From contig CAIPGC010000322.1 in NCBI GenBank assembly GCA_903864505.1, positions 1-56,919 of the forward strand: DNA of 56,919 bases. The letters run 5' to 3'. Position numbers and translations under genes: made by a program. The notes under the pieces were generated by a model. The model was not told the origin of the DNA, did not search any database, and was given only the letters and a program-made list of their open reading frames with translations. The DNA comes from an uncultured beta proteobacterium (lineage in GTDB: Bacteria; Pseudomonadota; Gammaproteobacteria; Burkholderiales; Burkholderiaceae_C). The stretch's first letter is position 1, and every line of letters begins with the position of its first letter. Shown piece by piece: positions 1 to 7,984 of the stretch.

Positions 1-1
1 C

Positions 2-808
2 TCGGTGGGAATCGCGGGCAAGGATGCCTCGCAGCCCCAGATCCGCATCATCGAGCACGCCGACGTCAAACGCATGCTGCTGGCACAAAAGTCGTATTGC
101 GAAGGCGCGTTGGCGCTGGAGCTGTACTGCGCCCGGCTGGTCGACGAACACCATACGGCCGGTGGCCAAACCGCAGACGAAGCGCGCCTGCTGCTGGAGG
201 TGCTCACTCCCATTGCCAAGAGCTGGCCCAGCGAGTGGTGTCTGGAGGCCAACTCGCTCGCGATTCAGGTGCACGGCGGGTATGGCTACACGCGCGATTT
301 TCCGGTGGAGCAGTACTGGCGCGACAACCGCCTCAACATGATTCATGAAGGCACACACGGTATCCAGGCGATGGACCTGCTGGGGCGCAAGGTGCTGATG
401 GAAGACGGCAAAGGCCTGCAGTTGCTGGCTTCGCGCATCCAGGCCACCATCGAGCGCGCGCGCCCGGTGGCCGCGCTCGATGCCCCTGCCACGGCGTTGG
501 GCCACGCGTTGCAACAGGTGGGTGTAGCGACGGCCCAGGCCTGGTCTACCGGAAAACCATCCGATGCACTGGCCAATGCCGTACCCTACCTGCAGGCGTT
601 TGGGCACACCGTGCTGGCATGGATCTGGCTGGACGTGTGCAGCGCCGCACTCGCTGCCGATGCGCAGCAAGAGCAGTCAGTGACCCAGGGACGCATCGGC
701 GCGATGCAGTACTTCTTCCACTATGAGCTTCCAAAAATAGGGGCATGGCTTTCCGTGGTGCAATCGCGTGACCTGACCTGCGCCGCCTTCCCGGAAGAGG
801 CGTTTTGA
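2..808 (+). CDS. Acyl-CoA dehydrogenase, C-terminal part (5' end outside window)
   Basis: The open frame runs in from the left edge, so only the last 269 or so codons are visible. It carries the family's C-terminal signature, IQVHGGYGYTRDFPVEQYWRD, followed by an IHEGT-GIQ stretch that in this family contacts FAD and the acyl-CoA. About 130 more residues follow, which fits the larger roughly 600-residue acyl-CoA dehydrogenases with an extra C-terminal helical domain rather than the 380-residue type. The role would be FAD-dependent alpha,beta-desaturation of an acyl-CoA; the substrate cannot be told. It is followed 28 bp later by an SDR gene on the same strand and probably leads an acyl-CoA catabolic operon. 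Confidence 0.9.
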   Translation, partial: SVGIAGKDASQPQIRIIEHADVKRMLLAQKSYCEGALALELYCARLVDEHHTAGGQTADEARLLLEVLTPIAKSWPSEWCLEANSLAIQVHGGYGYTRDFPVEQYWRDNRLNMIHEGTHGIQAMDLLGRKVLMEDGKGLQLLASRIQATIERARPVAALDAPATALGHALQQVGVATAQAWSTGKPSDALANAVPYLQAFGHTVLAWIWLDVCSAALAADAQQEQSVTQGRIGAMQYFFHYELPKIGAWLSVVQSRDLTCAAFPEEAF

Positions 809-835
809 GAACTATCCCCAACCTGAGACACGCAC

Positions 836-1627
836 ATGACACGAACCATACAGCAGCTATTTGACCTCACCGGAAAGACCGCCCTGGTCACCGGCGGCTC
901 GCGTGGCCTGGGCCTGCAACTGGCCCACGCCCTGGGCGAAGCCGGTGCCCGCATCATGCTCAGTTCACGCAAGGCCAGCGAGCTCGAGCAAGCTGTGGCC
1001 GAACTGCAGGCGGCCGGTATTGACGCGCGCTGGATTGCCGCGGACTGCGCCCGGGAGGCCGACATCACGCGCCTGGCCGACGAAACGCTGCAGCGCATGG
1101 GCGACGTCGACATCCTGGTCAATAACGCGGGGGCGGCCTGGGGCGCGCCGGCCGAGGACCACCCGGTGGATGCCTGGGACAAGGTGATGAACCTGAACGT
1201 GCGCGGCTACTTCCTGCTCAGTCAGGCCATTGCCAAAAAGAGCATGATCGCCCGAAAAAGCGGGCGCATTATCAATGTGGCGTCCATTGCCGGCCTCAAC
1301 GGCAATCCCGACGGCATGAACACCATTGCGTACAACACATCCAAAGGTGCGGTTATCAACTTCACACGGGCACTCGGGGCTGAATGGGGCAAGCACAACA
1401 TCACCGTCAACGCCATCTGCCCGGGCTTTTTCCCCAGCAAGATGACCGCCGGCACGCTCAAGGCGCTGGGAGAGGAACGACTGGCGGCGGGGGCCCCGCT
1501 CAAGCGCCTGGGCGACGATGAAGACCTCAAAGGCCTGTGCGTGCTGTTTGCCTCCGCGGCCGGAAAGCACATCACCGGCCAGTGGCTGGCGGTGGACGGC
1601 GGCGTGAGCGTTGTCACAGGCGGCTGA
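836..1627 (+). CDS. SDR family NAD(P)-dependent oxidoreductase
   Basis: This 263-residue classical short-chain dehydrogenase has the dinucleotide-binding TGGSRGLG at residues 19-26, NNAG at 96-99, and the catalytic Ser150, Tyr166 and Lys170 in the YxxxK arrangement. The C-terminal AVDGGVSVVTGG is typical of family members that reduce or oxidise 3-oxoacyl or sugar-acid substrates. In an acyl-CoA cluster a 3-hydroxyacyl/3-oxoacyl role is plausible, but this is inference. The ATG at 836 is the first in frame. The next gene starts one base after the stop, so the two are probably translated together. Confidence 0.92.
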   Translation: MTRTIQQLFDLTGKTALVTGGSRGLGLQLAHALGEAGARIMLSSRKASELEQAVAELQAAGIDARWIAADCAREADITRLADETLQRMGDVDILVNNAGAAWGAPAEDHPVDAWDKVMNLNVRGYFLLSQAIAKKSMIARKSGRIINVASIAGLNGNPDGMNTIAYNTSKGAVINFTRALGAEWGKHNITVNAICPGFFPSKMTAGTLKALGEERLAAGAPLKRLGDDEDLKGLCVLFASAAGKHITGQWLAVDGGVSVVTGG

Positions 1628-1628
1628 C

Positions 1629-2093
1629 ATGGCCCCGATGTGGGAGAAGGCGGTTGGCTTCGGGGTAGAAATTCCCTTCGTCAAGCATTTGGGGTTCGAG
1701 TTGACGCGGTTTGAGGGCGGGTTTTCCGAGATCTTGTACACAGCGCTGCCGGAGCACCTGAATTCCTTTTCCGTCACCCATGGCGGGGCGTTGATGACTC
1801 TGCTCGACGTGTCCATGGCGACTGCGGCACGCAGTCAGGTGCCCGAGCTGGGCGTGGTCACCATCGAGATGAAAACCACCTTCATGCGCCCGGCAATGGG
1901 CCCACTGGCAGCCAGGGGCGAACTGATGCACCGCACCGCGACCATGGCCTTTACGCAGGCAACCGTGTTCGATGCACATGGGCACAAGTGCGCCCATGCC
2001 ACAGGCACCTTCAAGTTTGTGAAGCGCCTGCCGACCGGCCACAAAACGGCCAACCCGCTGAACCTGCCGCAGAACACTATTCGTACCGACTAG
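1629..2093 (+). CDS. PaaI-like hotdog-fold thioesterase
   Basis: A 154-residue single hotdog domain. The motif THGGALMTLLD contains the helix-start residues and the acidic residue used for thioester hydrolysis in the PaaI/YdiI type. It probably hydrolyses a CoA thioester made by the neighbouring dehydrogenases. I chose the ATG at 1629, one base after the upstream stop codon. A TTG at 1611 would extend it by six residues into the SDR gene and is less likely. After the stop at 2093 comes a dispersed repeat copy and then the MDR gene. Confidence 0.87.
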   Translation: MAPMWEKAVGFGVEIPFVKHLGFELTRFEGGFSEILYTALPEHLNSFSVTHGGALMTLLDVSMATAARSQVPELGVVTIEMKTTFMRPAMGPLAARGELMHRTATMAFTQATVFDAHGHKCAHATGTFKFVKRLPTGHKTANPLNLPQNTIRTD

Positions 2094-2101
2094 TTCCGCA
2101 T

Positions 2102-2147
2102 CCAGAGCCCGTAAAAGCTGCGTACGCAGCTAGTATTTCAATAGCAA
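2102..2147 (-). repeat. Dispersed ~46 bp repeat, copy 1 (intergenic)
   Basis: Read on the minus strand it begins TTGCTATTGAAATACT, then AGCTGC, then a TACGC core, and ends GGGCTCTGG. It aligns position for position with the other copies listed here. It contains GCTA...TAGC complementary ends in its first half and a 16-bp palindrome (AGCTGCGTACGCAGCT) at its centre. It lies between the thioesterase stop and the MDR start. Confidence 0.75.
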
Positions 2148-2169
2148 CTCAAACCGGATTCGACCTACC

Positions 2170-3183
2170 ATGCCAAGCAACCACCAAATCCACCTCGATA
2201 ACCGCCCAAGCGGCGCAGCCGTCGCCAGTAATTTCAAGTTTGTAACGGTGCAAACGCCTGACCTGCAGGACGGTCAGATTCTGGTGCGTCACCACTTCCT
2301 CAGTCTGGACCCCTACATGCGCGGCCGTATGAACGATGCCAAGAGCTACGCGGCACCGCAGGCTCTTGGCCAGGTGATGCAGGGCGGCACCGTGGGCGAG
2401 GTGGTGGAATCGCGCAACGTGCGTTTTGCGGTAGGTGACAAGGTCGTCGGCATGGGCGGCTGGCAGGAATACAGCATTGTTGACGCCAATCAGGTCGGTG
2501 CGGTGCGCAAGGTGGACACGACCCACGTACCCCTGAGCGCCTATCTCGGTGCAGTGGGCATGCCGGGGGTGACTGCCTGGTACGGTCTGGTGAAAATTTG
2601 CCAACCCCAACCGGAGCAGACCATGGTGGTCAGCGCCGCCACGGGTGCGGTGGGTAGTGCGTTTGCGGCCCTGTCCAAAGCGCGTGGATGCCGGACCGTG
2701 GGTATTGCCGGCGGCCCGGACAAGTGCCGCTACGCGGTGGACGAACTGGGCTTTGATGCCTGCATCGACTACAAGGTCCATACCAGCGCCGCCACGCTGT
2801 CCATGGCACTGGCGGATGTCTGTCCCAGGGGCATCGATGGTTATTTTGAAAACGTGGGTGGAATGGTGCTCGACGCCGTGATGCCGCGCATGAATGCATT
2901 CGGAAGAATCGCCGTGTGCGGCATGATTGCGGGATACGACGGGGCACCCCTGCCGATGAGCTACCCGGCCCTGATCTTGATGCAGCGGCTGACGCTGCAG
3001 GGTTTTATCGTCAGTGAACACATGGAAGTCTGGCCCGAGGCATTGGCCGAGTTGGGTACGCTGGTAGCCAGCGGCAAGCTGCGTGCCAGAGAGTCGATCG
3101 CGCAAGGTCTTGCCGCCGCCCCCGAAGCCTTCCTGGGTCTGCTGCAGGGCAAGAACTTTGGCAAGCAGCTGGTAAAACTATGA
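2170..3183 (+). CDS. NADP-dependent oxidoreductase, zinc-free MDR family (CurA/leukotriene B4 dehydrogenase type)
   Basis: The 337 residues contain the family's N-terminal MRGRMNDAKSYAAPQALGQVMQGG, the GWQEY segment and the nucleotide-binding ATGAVGSAFAALSKARG loop around residues 157-173. Zinc-ligand cysteines of true alcohol dehydrogenases are absent. Relatives reduce the double bond of enones or similar activated alkenes with NADPH. It starts at the ATG at 2170, and its stop overlaps the start of the GST-like gene by four bases (ATGA), so the two are coupled. Confidence 0.9.
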   Translation: MPSNHQIHLDNRPSGAAVASNFKFVTVQTPDLQDGQILVRHHFLSLDPYMRGRMNDAKSYAAPQALGQVMQGGTVGEVVESRNVRFAVGDKVVGMGGWQEYSIVDANQVGAVRKVDTTHVPLSAYLGAVGMPGVTAWYGLVKICQPQPEQTMVVSAATGAVGSAFAALSKARGCRTVGIAGGPDKCRYAVDELGFDACIDYKVHTSAATLSMALADVCPRGIDGYFENVGGMVLDAVMPRMNAFGRIAVCGMIAGYDGAPLPMSYPALILMQRLTLQGFIVSEHMEVWPEALAELGTLVASGKLRARESIAQGLAAAPEAFLGLLQGKNFGKQLVKL

Positions 3184-4112
3184 TCATTCTTCACCACTAC
3201 CCTACCTCGCCGTTCTCGGAGAAGATCCGCCTGATTCTGGGCTGCAAGGAGATGGCCTGGAAGTCGGTCATCATCCCGGCCATCCTGCCCAAACCCGATG
3301 TGGTCGCACTTACCGGTGGCTACCGCAAGACACCGTTTCTGCAGATCGGGTCCGACGTGTACTGCGATACGGCTCTGATTTGCGATGTGCTCGAGCACAT
3401 TCAACCCACACCCACGCTCTACCCCGACCGCCACAAAGGTCTGACGCGGGTGCTGGCCCAGTGGGCCGACAGCACGCTGTTCTGGGCCGCCATGGCCTAC
3501 AACCTGCAACCCAAGGGTGCAGCCGCCATGTTTGAGGGAGCGCCGCCCGAGGCCGCCCAGGCTTTTGGCGCCGACCGTGCTGCCATGGCTGCCGGCATGA
3601 CCCGATTGCGTCCGGCCGATGCCACGGCGGCCTACAAATCCTACCTGCGCCGGCTTGAAAATATGCTCGACGGTCAGCACTTTCTGGTTGGTGATTCGCC
3701 CTGCGTGGCCGATTTCGCGGCCTACCATCCGCTGTGGTTCACCCGCAAACGCGTGCCCGTGATGGCCCCGATTCTGGACGCAACGCCGGACGTGCTGGCC
3801 TGGATGGAGCGCATGAACGCCTTCGGTCACGGCACCATGGAAAAATACTCTTCTACAGAAGCGATAGCGGTTTGCGCAGCATCTGCGGGCGTTTCAGCCC
3901 CATTGGACGAGTATTTTCAGGATGAACACGGTATTTCACTGGGTGAGCAGGTTACGGTGGCGGCCGAAACTTTTGGCCAGGAAACCACCCAGGGTGAGCT
4001 AGTGGCGGCCAGTCGCACCCGCTACACGCTGCGTCGTGTCGATGCACGCGCAGGCGCGGTGCATGTGCACTTTCCCCGTGTTGGCTATGTTTTGAAGAAG
4101 GCGCAGACATGA
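3180..4112 (+). CDS. Glutathione S-transferase family protein with C-terminal extension
   Basis: Residues 1-80 form a thioredoxin-like GST N-domain (HHYPTSPFSEKIRLILGCKE, then RKTPFLQIGSDVYCDT). Residues 90-210 form the helical C-domain ending in VADFAAYHPLWF. At 310 residues it is longer than an ordinary GST of about 210. The extra tail includes a stretch encoded by a dispersed repeat copy (residues about 224-239) and then a small beta-rich segment. The gene overlaps both neighbours by 4 bp. The substrate is unknown; a detoxifying or thiol-transfer role in the surrounding catabolic cluster is inference. Confidence 0.85.
   Translation: MIILHHYPTSPFSEKIRLILGCKEMAWKSVIIPAILPKPDVVALTGGYRKTPFLQIGSDVYCDTALICDVLEHIQPTPTLYPDRHKGLTRVLAQWADSTLFWAAMAYNLQPKGAAAMFEGAPPEAAQAFGADRAAMAAGMTRLRPADATAAYKSYLRRLENMLDGQHFLVGDSPCVADFAAYHPLWFTRKRVPVMAPILDATPDVLAWMERMNAFGHGTMEKYSSTEAIAVCAASAGVSAPLDEYFQDEHGISLGEQVTVAAETFGQETTQGELVAASRTRYTLRRVDARAGAVHVHFPRVGYVLKKAQT
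3850..3897 (+). repeat. Dispersed ~46 bp repeat, copy 2 (inside GST-like CDS)
   Basis: It starts CTTCTACAGAAGCGAT, continues AGCGGT and TTGCGCAGC, and ends GCGGGCGTTTCAG. It is divergent in its last third but keeps the spacing of the other copies. It is read in frame and encodes an alanine- and serine-rich linker between the GST fold and the C-terminal tail. Confidence 0.6.
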
Positions 4113-5017
4113 TTTCCAATTTCAGGGGCAAGACCGCTGTTCTCACGGGTGCAGGTTCCGGGTTTGGTGTGGAATGCGCGCGCATTGGTGCCAGACTCGG
4201 CATGAACCTGGTGCTGGCCGATGTACAGCAGGACGCGCTGGACCGGGCCGTGGCCGAGATGCAGGGCGCAGGCGCACCCGTGCTCGGCCTGCGGGTGGAT
4301 GTGTCCAAATCAGAGCAGGTAGAAGCGCTCGGTGCGGCGACCCTGGCACGCTTTGGCGCTCCGCACTTTGTGTTCAACAACGCGGGCGTGGGGGCTGGGG
4401 GCTTGATCTGGGAAAACTCGGCTGCCGACTGGGAGTGGGTGATTGGCGTCAACCTCATGGGTGTGGCGCATGGCATTCGTGTGTTCACCCCCATGATGCT
4501 TGATGCCGCCGCCCAGGATCCGGCCTGGCGCGGCCACATCGTCAATACGGCCAGTATGGCCGGGTTGCTCAACGCTCCCAATATGGGCATTTACGGAGCC
4601 AGCAAGCATGCCGTGGTGAGTATGAGCGAAACCCTGTATCAGGATCTGGCGTTGGTCACGGACCAGATATCGGCCAGCGTGCTGTGCCCCTTCTTTGTAC
4701 CCACCGGCATCAGCCAGAGCCAGCGCAACCGTCCTGCGGACCTCACCGATGCCGCCGCAAAACCAACCCGCAGCCAGTTGATCGGTCAGGCCATGAGCGA
4801 CAAAGCGGTGGGCAGTGGAAAAGTAACGGCAGCCGAGGTGGCGCAGAAGGTGTTTGATGCCATTGCTTCCAACCAGTTTTACATCTACAGCCACCCCAAG
4901 GCGATCGGTTCGGTGCAAACGCGCATGGAAGATGTACTGCTGGCGCGCAACCCGACCGACCCCTTTGCACATAAGCCCGAACTCGGAGAAGAGCTCAAGA
5001 AGGCATTGCGGCAGTAG
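4109..5017 (+). CDS. SDR family oxidoreductase
   Basis: This 302-residue short-chain dehydrogenase has TGAGSGFG at residues 12-19, FNNAGVGAGG near 88-97, and the catalytic set NTASMAGLL...YGASKHAV with its YxxxK. The length and the cap-like C-terminal region resemble SDRs annotated for long-chain alcohols or steroids, but the substrate cannot be called. It overlaps the GST-like gene by 4 bp and ends the left-hand acyl-CoA cluster. Confidence 0.9.
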   Translation: MISNFRGKTAVLTGAGSGFGVECARIGARLGMNLVLADVQQDALDRAVAEMQGAGAPVLGLRVDVSKSEQVEALGAATLARFGAPHFVFNNAGVGAGGLIWENSAADWEWVIGVNLMGVAHGIRVFTPMMLDAAAQDPAWRGHIVNTASMAGLLNAPNMGIYGASKHAVVSMSETLYQDLALVTDQISASVLCPFFVPTGISQSQRNRPADLTDAAAKPTRSQLIGQAMSDKAVGSGKVTAAEVAQKVFDAIASNQFYIYSHPKAIGSVQTRMEDVLLARNPTDPFAHKPELGEELKKALRQ

Positions 5018-5082
5018 CGTAATCGGCTCGGTGGTTCTGATAGCATTCAGACCTTGGCAAGTTAAACGGCGAGGGGATAAAA

Positions 5083-6807
5083 ATGCGGCTTACTGCGCTG
5101 TTCGTGCTGGTTGTCACGGTACTGTCGGGGTGTGGCGGTGGAGATGGTAACCCGGGCACCTGCTCTGCCAGCGCGCAAACCTGTCTCGCCCTGACTCAGT
5201 CGGTGACCAAGCCCACGGGACAGGCATGGGTGGAGTCGTCCATCCCTTCTTCGTTCAGCGTCGCACAGCAGTGTGTTTCACCTCGCGCTTCCAGCGTGAT
5301 CGACCCTTACACCCGGCAACCGTATGGTGACCAGCAAGGTACGCTCTCGAGCGAGAAGTCGTGGATTCGCGCCTATGTGGACGAAACCTATCTGTGGTAC
5401 CACGATGTGGTGCCCCAAAACCCCGACCTGTTTGTGGTGGGTGGTTTGGTCAACTACGTCGAGCCGTCGAATAACGCCTCGACGCGCATTCAGCTGAGCT
5501 CCAATTTTGAAGTGGTGGACACCTACTTCAACAGCCTGCGCTCGACCCTGCTGACCAGTTCCGGCAAACCCCGAGACCAATTCCACTTCACTTATGGAAC
5601 CGACGAATGGCTTGCGCTTTCGACGTCAGGCAGCAGCATCGGATTTGGATTTGAAGTCGCCCTGCTGGCCAGTTCGCCGCCTCGAGAAGCGCTCATTTCC
5701 TACATCGAACCCGGCACCAGCGCCGCAGACAATGGCCTCAAGCGCGGCACCAAGTTTATTAGCGTCAATGGTGTTGACATTGCTACTGGAGCACCAGCCG
5801 TGCTCAATGAAGGCCTGTTTTCACCGATTCCGGGCACGCAATACACCTTTCAGGTCCTCGATCCGGGCAGCGCAACGCCACGCGCAGTCGTCATGACTGC
5901 AAGCGCGGTGACATCCACGCCAGTGCAAAACGTGAGGACCTTGCCCAGCCCTAACAGTAACGTTGGCTACTTGCTATTCAACTCCCACATTGCGACGGCC
6001 GAGAAAGAACTGGTCACTGCAGTGAACCAGTTAAAGGCCGCCAATGCGGGGGCAGGTATCAGCGATCTGGTGCTGGACCTGCGTTATAACGGCGGCGGAC
6101 TGCTGACCATCGCCAGCGAGCTGGCATACATGGTTGCCGGTCCCAGCGCAACGAACGGAAAAGCCTTTGAGAGGACGGTGTTCAACGACAAGAACCCATT
6201 CAGCGCGACCGAGGCCGACTTGATAGCACCTTTCCAGAAACTGGCAGTGGGCTTTTCAACCCCGGAAGGCGTGGCGCTACCGTATCTTGGTTTGTCGCGC
6301 GTCTACGTGATCACCGGCAAGGGAACCTGCTCGGCCAGCGAGTCCATCATTAACGGGCTGCTGGGCGTGGGCATCGAGGTCATACAGATCGGCGAGACTA
6401 CATGCGGAAAACCTTACGGCTTTTACCCACAGGACAACTGCAGCGTGACCTACTTTACGATCCAGTTCAAGGGAGTGAACGATGCGGGCTTTGGCGACTA
6501 CGCTGATGGTTTCAGCCCGGGTGGAAACCACATTCCACCAAACAACTTGCCGGGTTGCGTGGTTAAGGACGACTTCACCCAAGCGTTGGGCGATCCGGCA
6601 GAAGCACGCCTGGCGGCGGCCCTGCAATTTCGCAGCAACGGAAGTTGCCCCACGGCAAAAGCCAGCACGTTACGGCTCACAGCGCCGGTGCCCGGGGGCG
6701 TCGCACTCAATGGTCGTCGCACGCTGATGGACAACCGTTTCTACACCCCCCGCACTACATTGCGGCAATCACCTGACCAAAAGCGTCCACCTGATTCCAG
6801 TCGGTAA
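5083..6807 (+). CDS. S41 family peptidase, lipoprotein
   Basis: A 574-residue protein with a lipoprotein signal: hydrophobic residues 4-14, then the lipobox LSGC with the lipidated Cys at residue 17. A PDZ-like segment (IEPGTSAADNGLKRGTKFISVNG) lies about residues 205-230. The tail-specific protease core (LDLRYNGGG, then KGTCSASESIINGL and GETTCGKPYGF) supplies the Ser and Lys of the catalytic dyad. It would act at the membrane facing the periplasm. An AG-rich ribosome site precedes the ATG at 5083. Its last 53 bases overlap the convergent hemG gene. It resembles the single-copy lipoprotein S41 peptidases of Burkholderiales; the substrate is unknown. Confidence 0.88.
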   Translation: MRLTALFVLVVTVLSGCGGGDGNPGTCSASAQTCLALTQSVTKPTGQAWVESSIPSSFSVAQQCVSPRASSVIDPYTRQPYGDQQGTLSSEKSWIRAYVDETYLWYHDVVPQNPDLFVVGGLVNYVEPSNNASTRIQLSSNFEVVDTYFNSLRSTLLTSSGKPRDQFHFTYGTDEWLALSTSGSSIGFGFEVALLASSPPREALISYIEPGTSAADNGLKRGTKFISVNGVDIATGAPAVLNEGLFSPIPGTQYTFQVLDPGSATPRAVVMTASAVTSTPVQNVRTLPSPNSNVGYLLFNSHIATAEKELVTAVNQLKAANAGAGISDLVLDLRYNGGGLLTIASELAYMVAGPSATNGKAFERTVFNDKNPFSATEADLIAPFQKLAVGFSTPEGVALPYLGLSRVYVITGKGTCSASESIINGLLGVGIEVIQIGETTCGKPYGFYPQDNCSVTYFTIQFKGVNDAGFGDYADGFSPGGNHIPPNNLPGCVVKDDFTQALGDPAEARLAAALQFRSNGSCPTAKASTLRLTAPVPGGVALNGRRTLMDNRFYTPRTTLRQSPDQKRPPDSSR

Positions 6808-7282
6808 ATTCGAACACGCCGGTCGGATCGGTGGGGCCCTTGGTCATCCACATGATGAAGCGGATGATGTTGCGGTCGCCCCAGCCCAGCGCAGGGTAGT
6901 TGATCTTTCCGGCAAAGACACCCAGCCGTGCTGGCTTCCAGCCGACCTTTTTCAGGAACTTCAGCATGTAGGGGTTGGTGTCGGGTCGGTTCTTCTCGGG
7001 CTTGCGCGCCACCACATTGACGGTGAAAAAGGCGGTCGCCTTGCTGTTGAGCAGGACTTCGTGCCGACGCACGAAATCGAACACTAACGGCGAATGCTTG
7101 CCGTAGCGGATGCTGGCACCGACGACGATCTTGTCAAACCCGGCAAGATCAGTCAGATCCGCGTCCTGAATGGGCACAACCGTGACCTGGTGCGTGTGCT
7201 GCTGCACCACGTACTGCAATTGCTGGCAGATGCGCTCCGTTTGACCGTCGGTGGTGGAATAAATGATGAGAATCTTGGACAT
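6755..7282 (-). CDS. hemG: Flavodoxin-type protoporphyrinogen oxidase HemG
   Basis: A 175-residue flavodoxin-fold protein. The FMN phosphate loop is IIYSTTDGQTERI (residues 5-17). The insertion FFTVNVVARKPEKNRPDTNPYMLKFL (about 88-113) is the long loop that separates HemG from ordinary flavodoxins. HemG passes electrons from protoporphyrinogen IX to quinones at the membrane, late in haem synthesis. It is transcribed opposite to, and overlaps by 53 bp, the S41 peptidase gene. No other haem gene lies nearby. An ordinary flavodoxin is the alternative, but the loop argues against it. Confidence 0.85.
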   Translation of the reverse strand: MSKILIIYSTTDGQTERICQQLQYVVQQHTHQVTVVPIQDADLTDLAGFDKIVVGASIRYGKHSPLVFDFVRRHEVLLNSKATAFFTVNVVARKPEKNRPDTNPYMLKFLKKVGWKPARLGVFAGKINYPALGWGDRNIIRFIMWMTKGPTDPTGVFEFTDWNQVDAFGQVIAAM

Positions 7283-7331
7283 GGTGAATACTACTTCACC
7301 CCGCGCAGCTTGGCACCCCTAGAATGGACTG

Positions 7332-7883
7332 ATGAACCAGGCAACCAATGTGAGCGGTACTGACGAGCACTGCGTCGAAAATTACCCCCCAGTAAATCGA
7401 TCAGTCAACCCCTGGTGGCGTGCCGCCGCGATTTTTTTCGCCGTGCTGCTGGCTCTGGCCGGCACGGCAAGCTGGAGCATGTTTGAGGTGTTGAAAGCGC
7501 AAATTGCGCACCTGCAAACACGCATCCAAGCGGTTCCCCAGATCCGCTATCTGGCGGTGCTGACCGACGAACAGCATGCGCCCGCGATGCTGGTTACCCT
7601 GGACCCGCAGGACGGCGCGTTGCAACTGCAGCGACTCAATGCAGTGACCGAGGGTCGCGAAGACAGCATGCAACTGTGGTCGGTGCCAGCCACTGGACAG
7701 CCGCATTCACTGGGTGTGCTGCAGAGCAGGGCCAGTACGCTGCGTCTGCCCGGTGACGAAAAGTCACTGGCAGATAAGGCGCAGCTGGCCATCAGTGTGG
7801 AAGACAAAGGGGGCGTGACCGAGGCCAAAGGTCCGCGCCTGCCCTACCTGTTCAAGGGCATGGTGATTCAAAAAGCCCTGTAG
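7332..7883 (+). CDS. Orphan anti-sigma-K-type (RskA C-terminal) protein
   Basis: 183 residues: a cytoplasmic tail of about 28, one membrane segment (AAAIFFAVLLALAGTASW, about residues 31-48), a short coiled stretch, and a periplasmic domain containing YLAVLTDEQHAPAMLVTLDPQDGALQLQRL and LWSVPATGQPHSLGVL, which match the RskA-like anti-sigma C-terminal fold. The usual N-terminal zinc-binding anti-sigma domain is missing and no ECF sigma gene is adjacent. It may have lost its sigma partner or may sense something else. Its start is 49 bp from the divergent hemG start. Confidence 0.75.
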   Translation: MNQATNVSGTDEHCVENYPPVNRSVNPWWRAAAIFFAVLLALAGTASWSMFEVLKAQIAHLQTRIQAVPQIRYLAVLTDEQHAPAMLVTLDPQDGALQLQRLNAVTEGREDSMQLWSVPATGQPHSLGVLQSRASTLRLPGDEKSLADKAQLAISVEDKGGVTEAKGPRLPYLFKGMVIQKAL

Positions 7884-7984
7884 CTCCGGACCTGTTTCAG
7901 TGTGGCAAACTCCCGCCCTTGTTTCCATGTCGCAGCAGCCCGCCAGGGTACTGCCTATCTCCCGTAAGTGCCCATTTTCCCGCC

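Noticed and set aside
5784-5800. TTGCTACTGGAGCACC inside the S41 peptidase gene resembling the dispersed repeat
   Set aside because: Only the first part matches; the AGCTG core and GGGCT end are missing.
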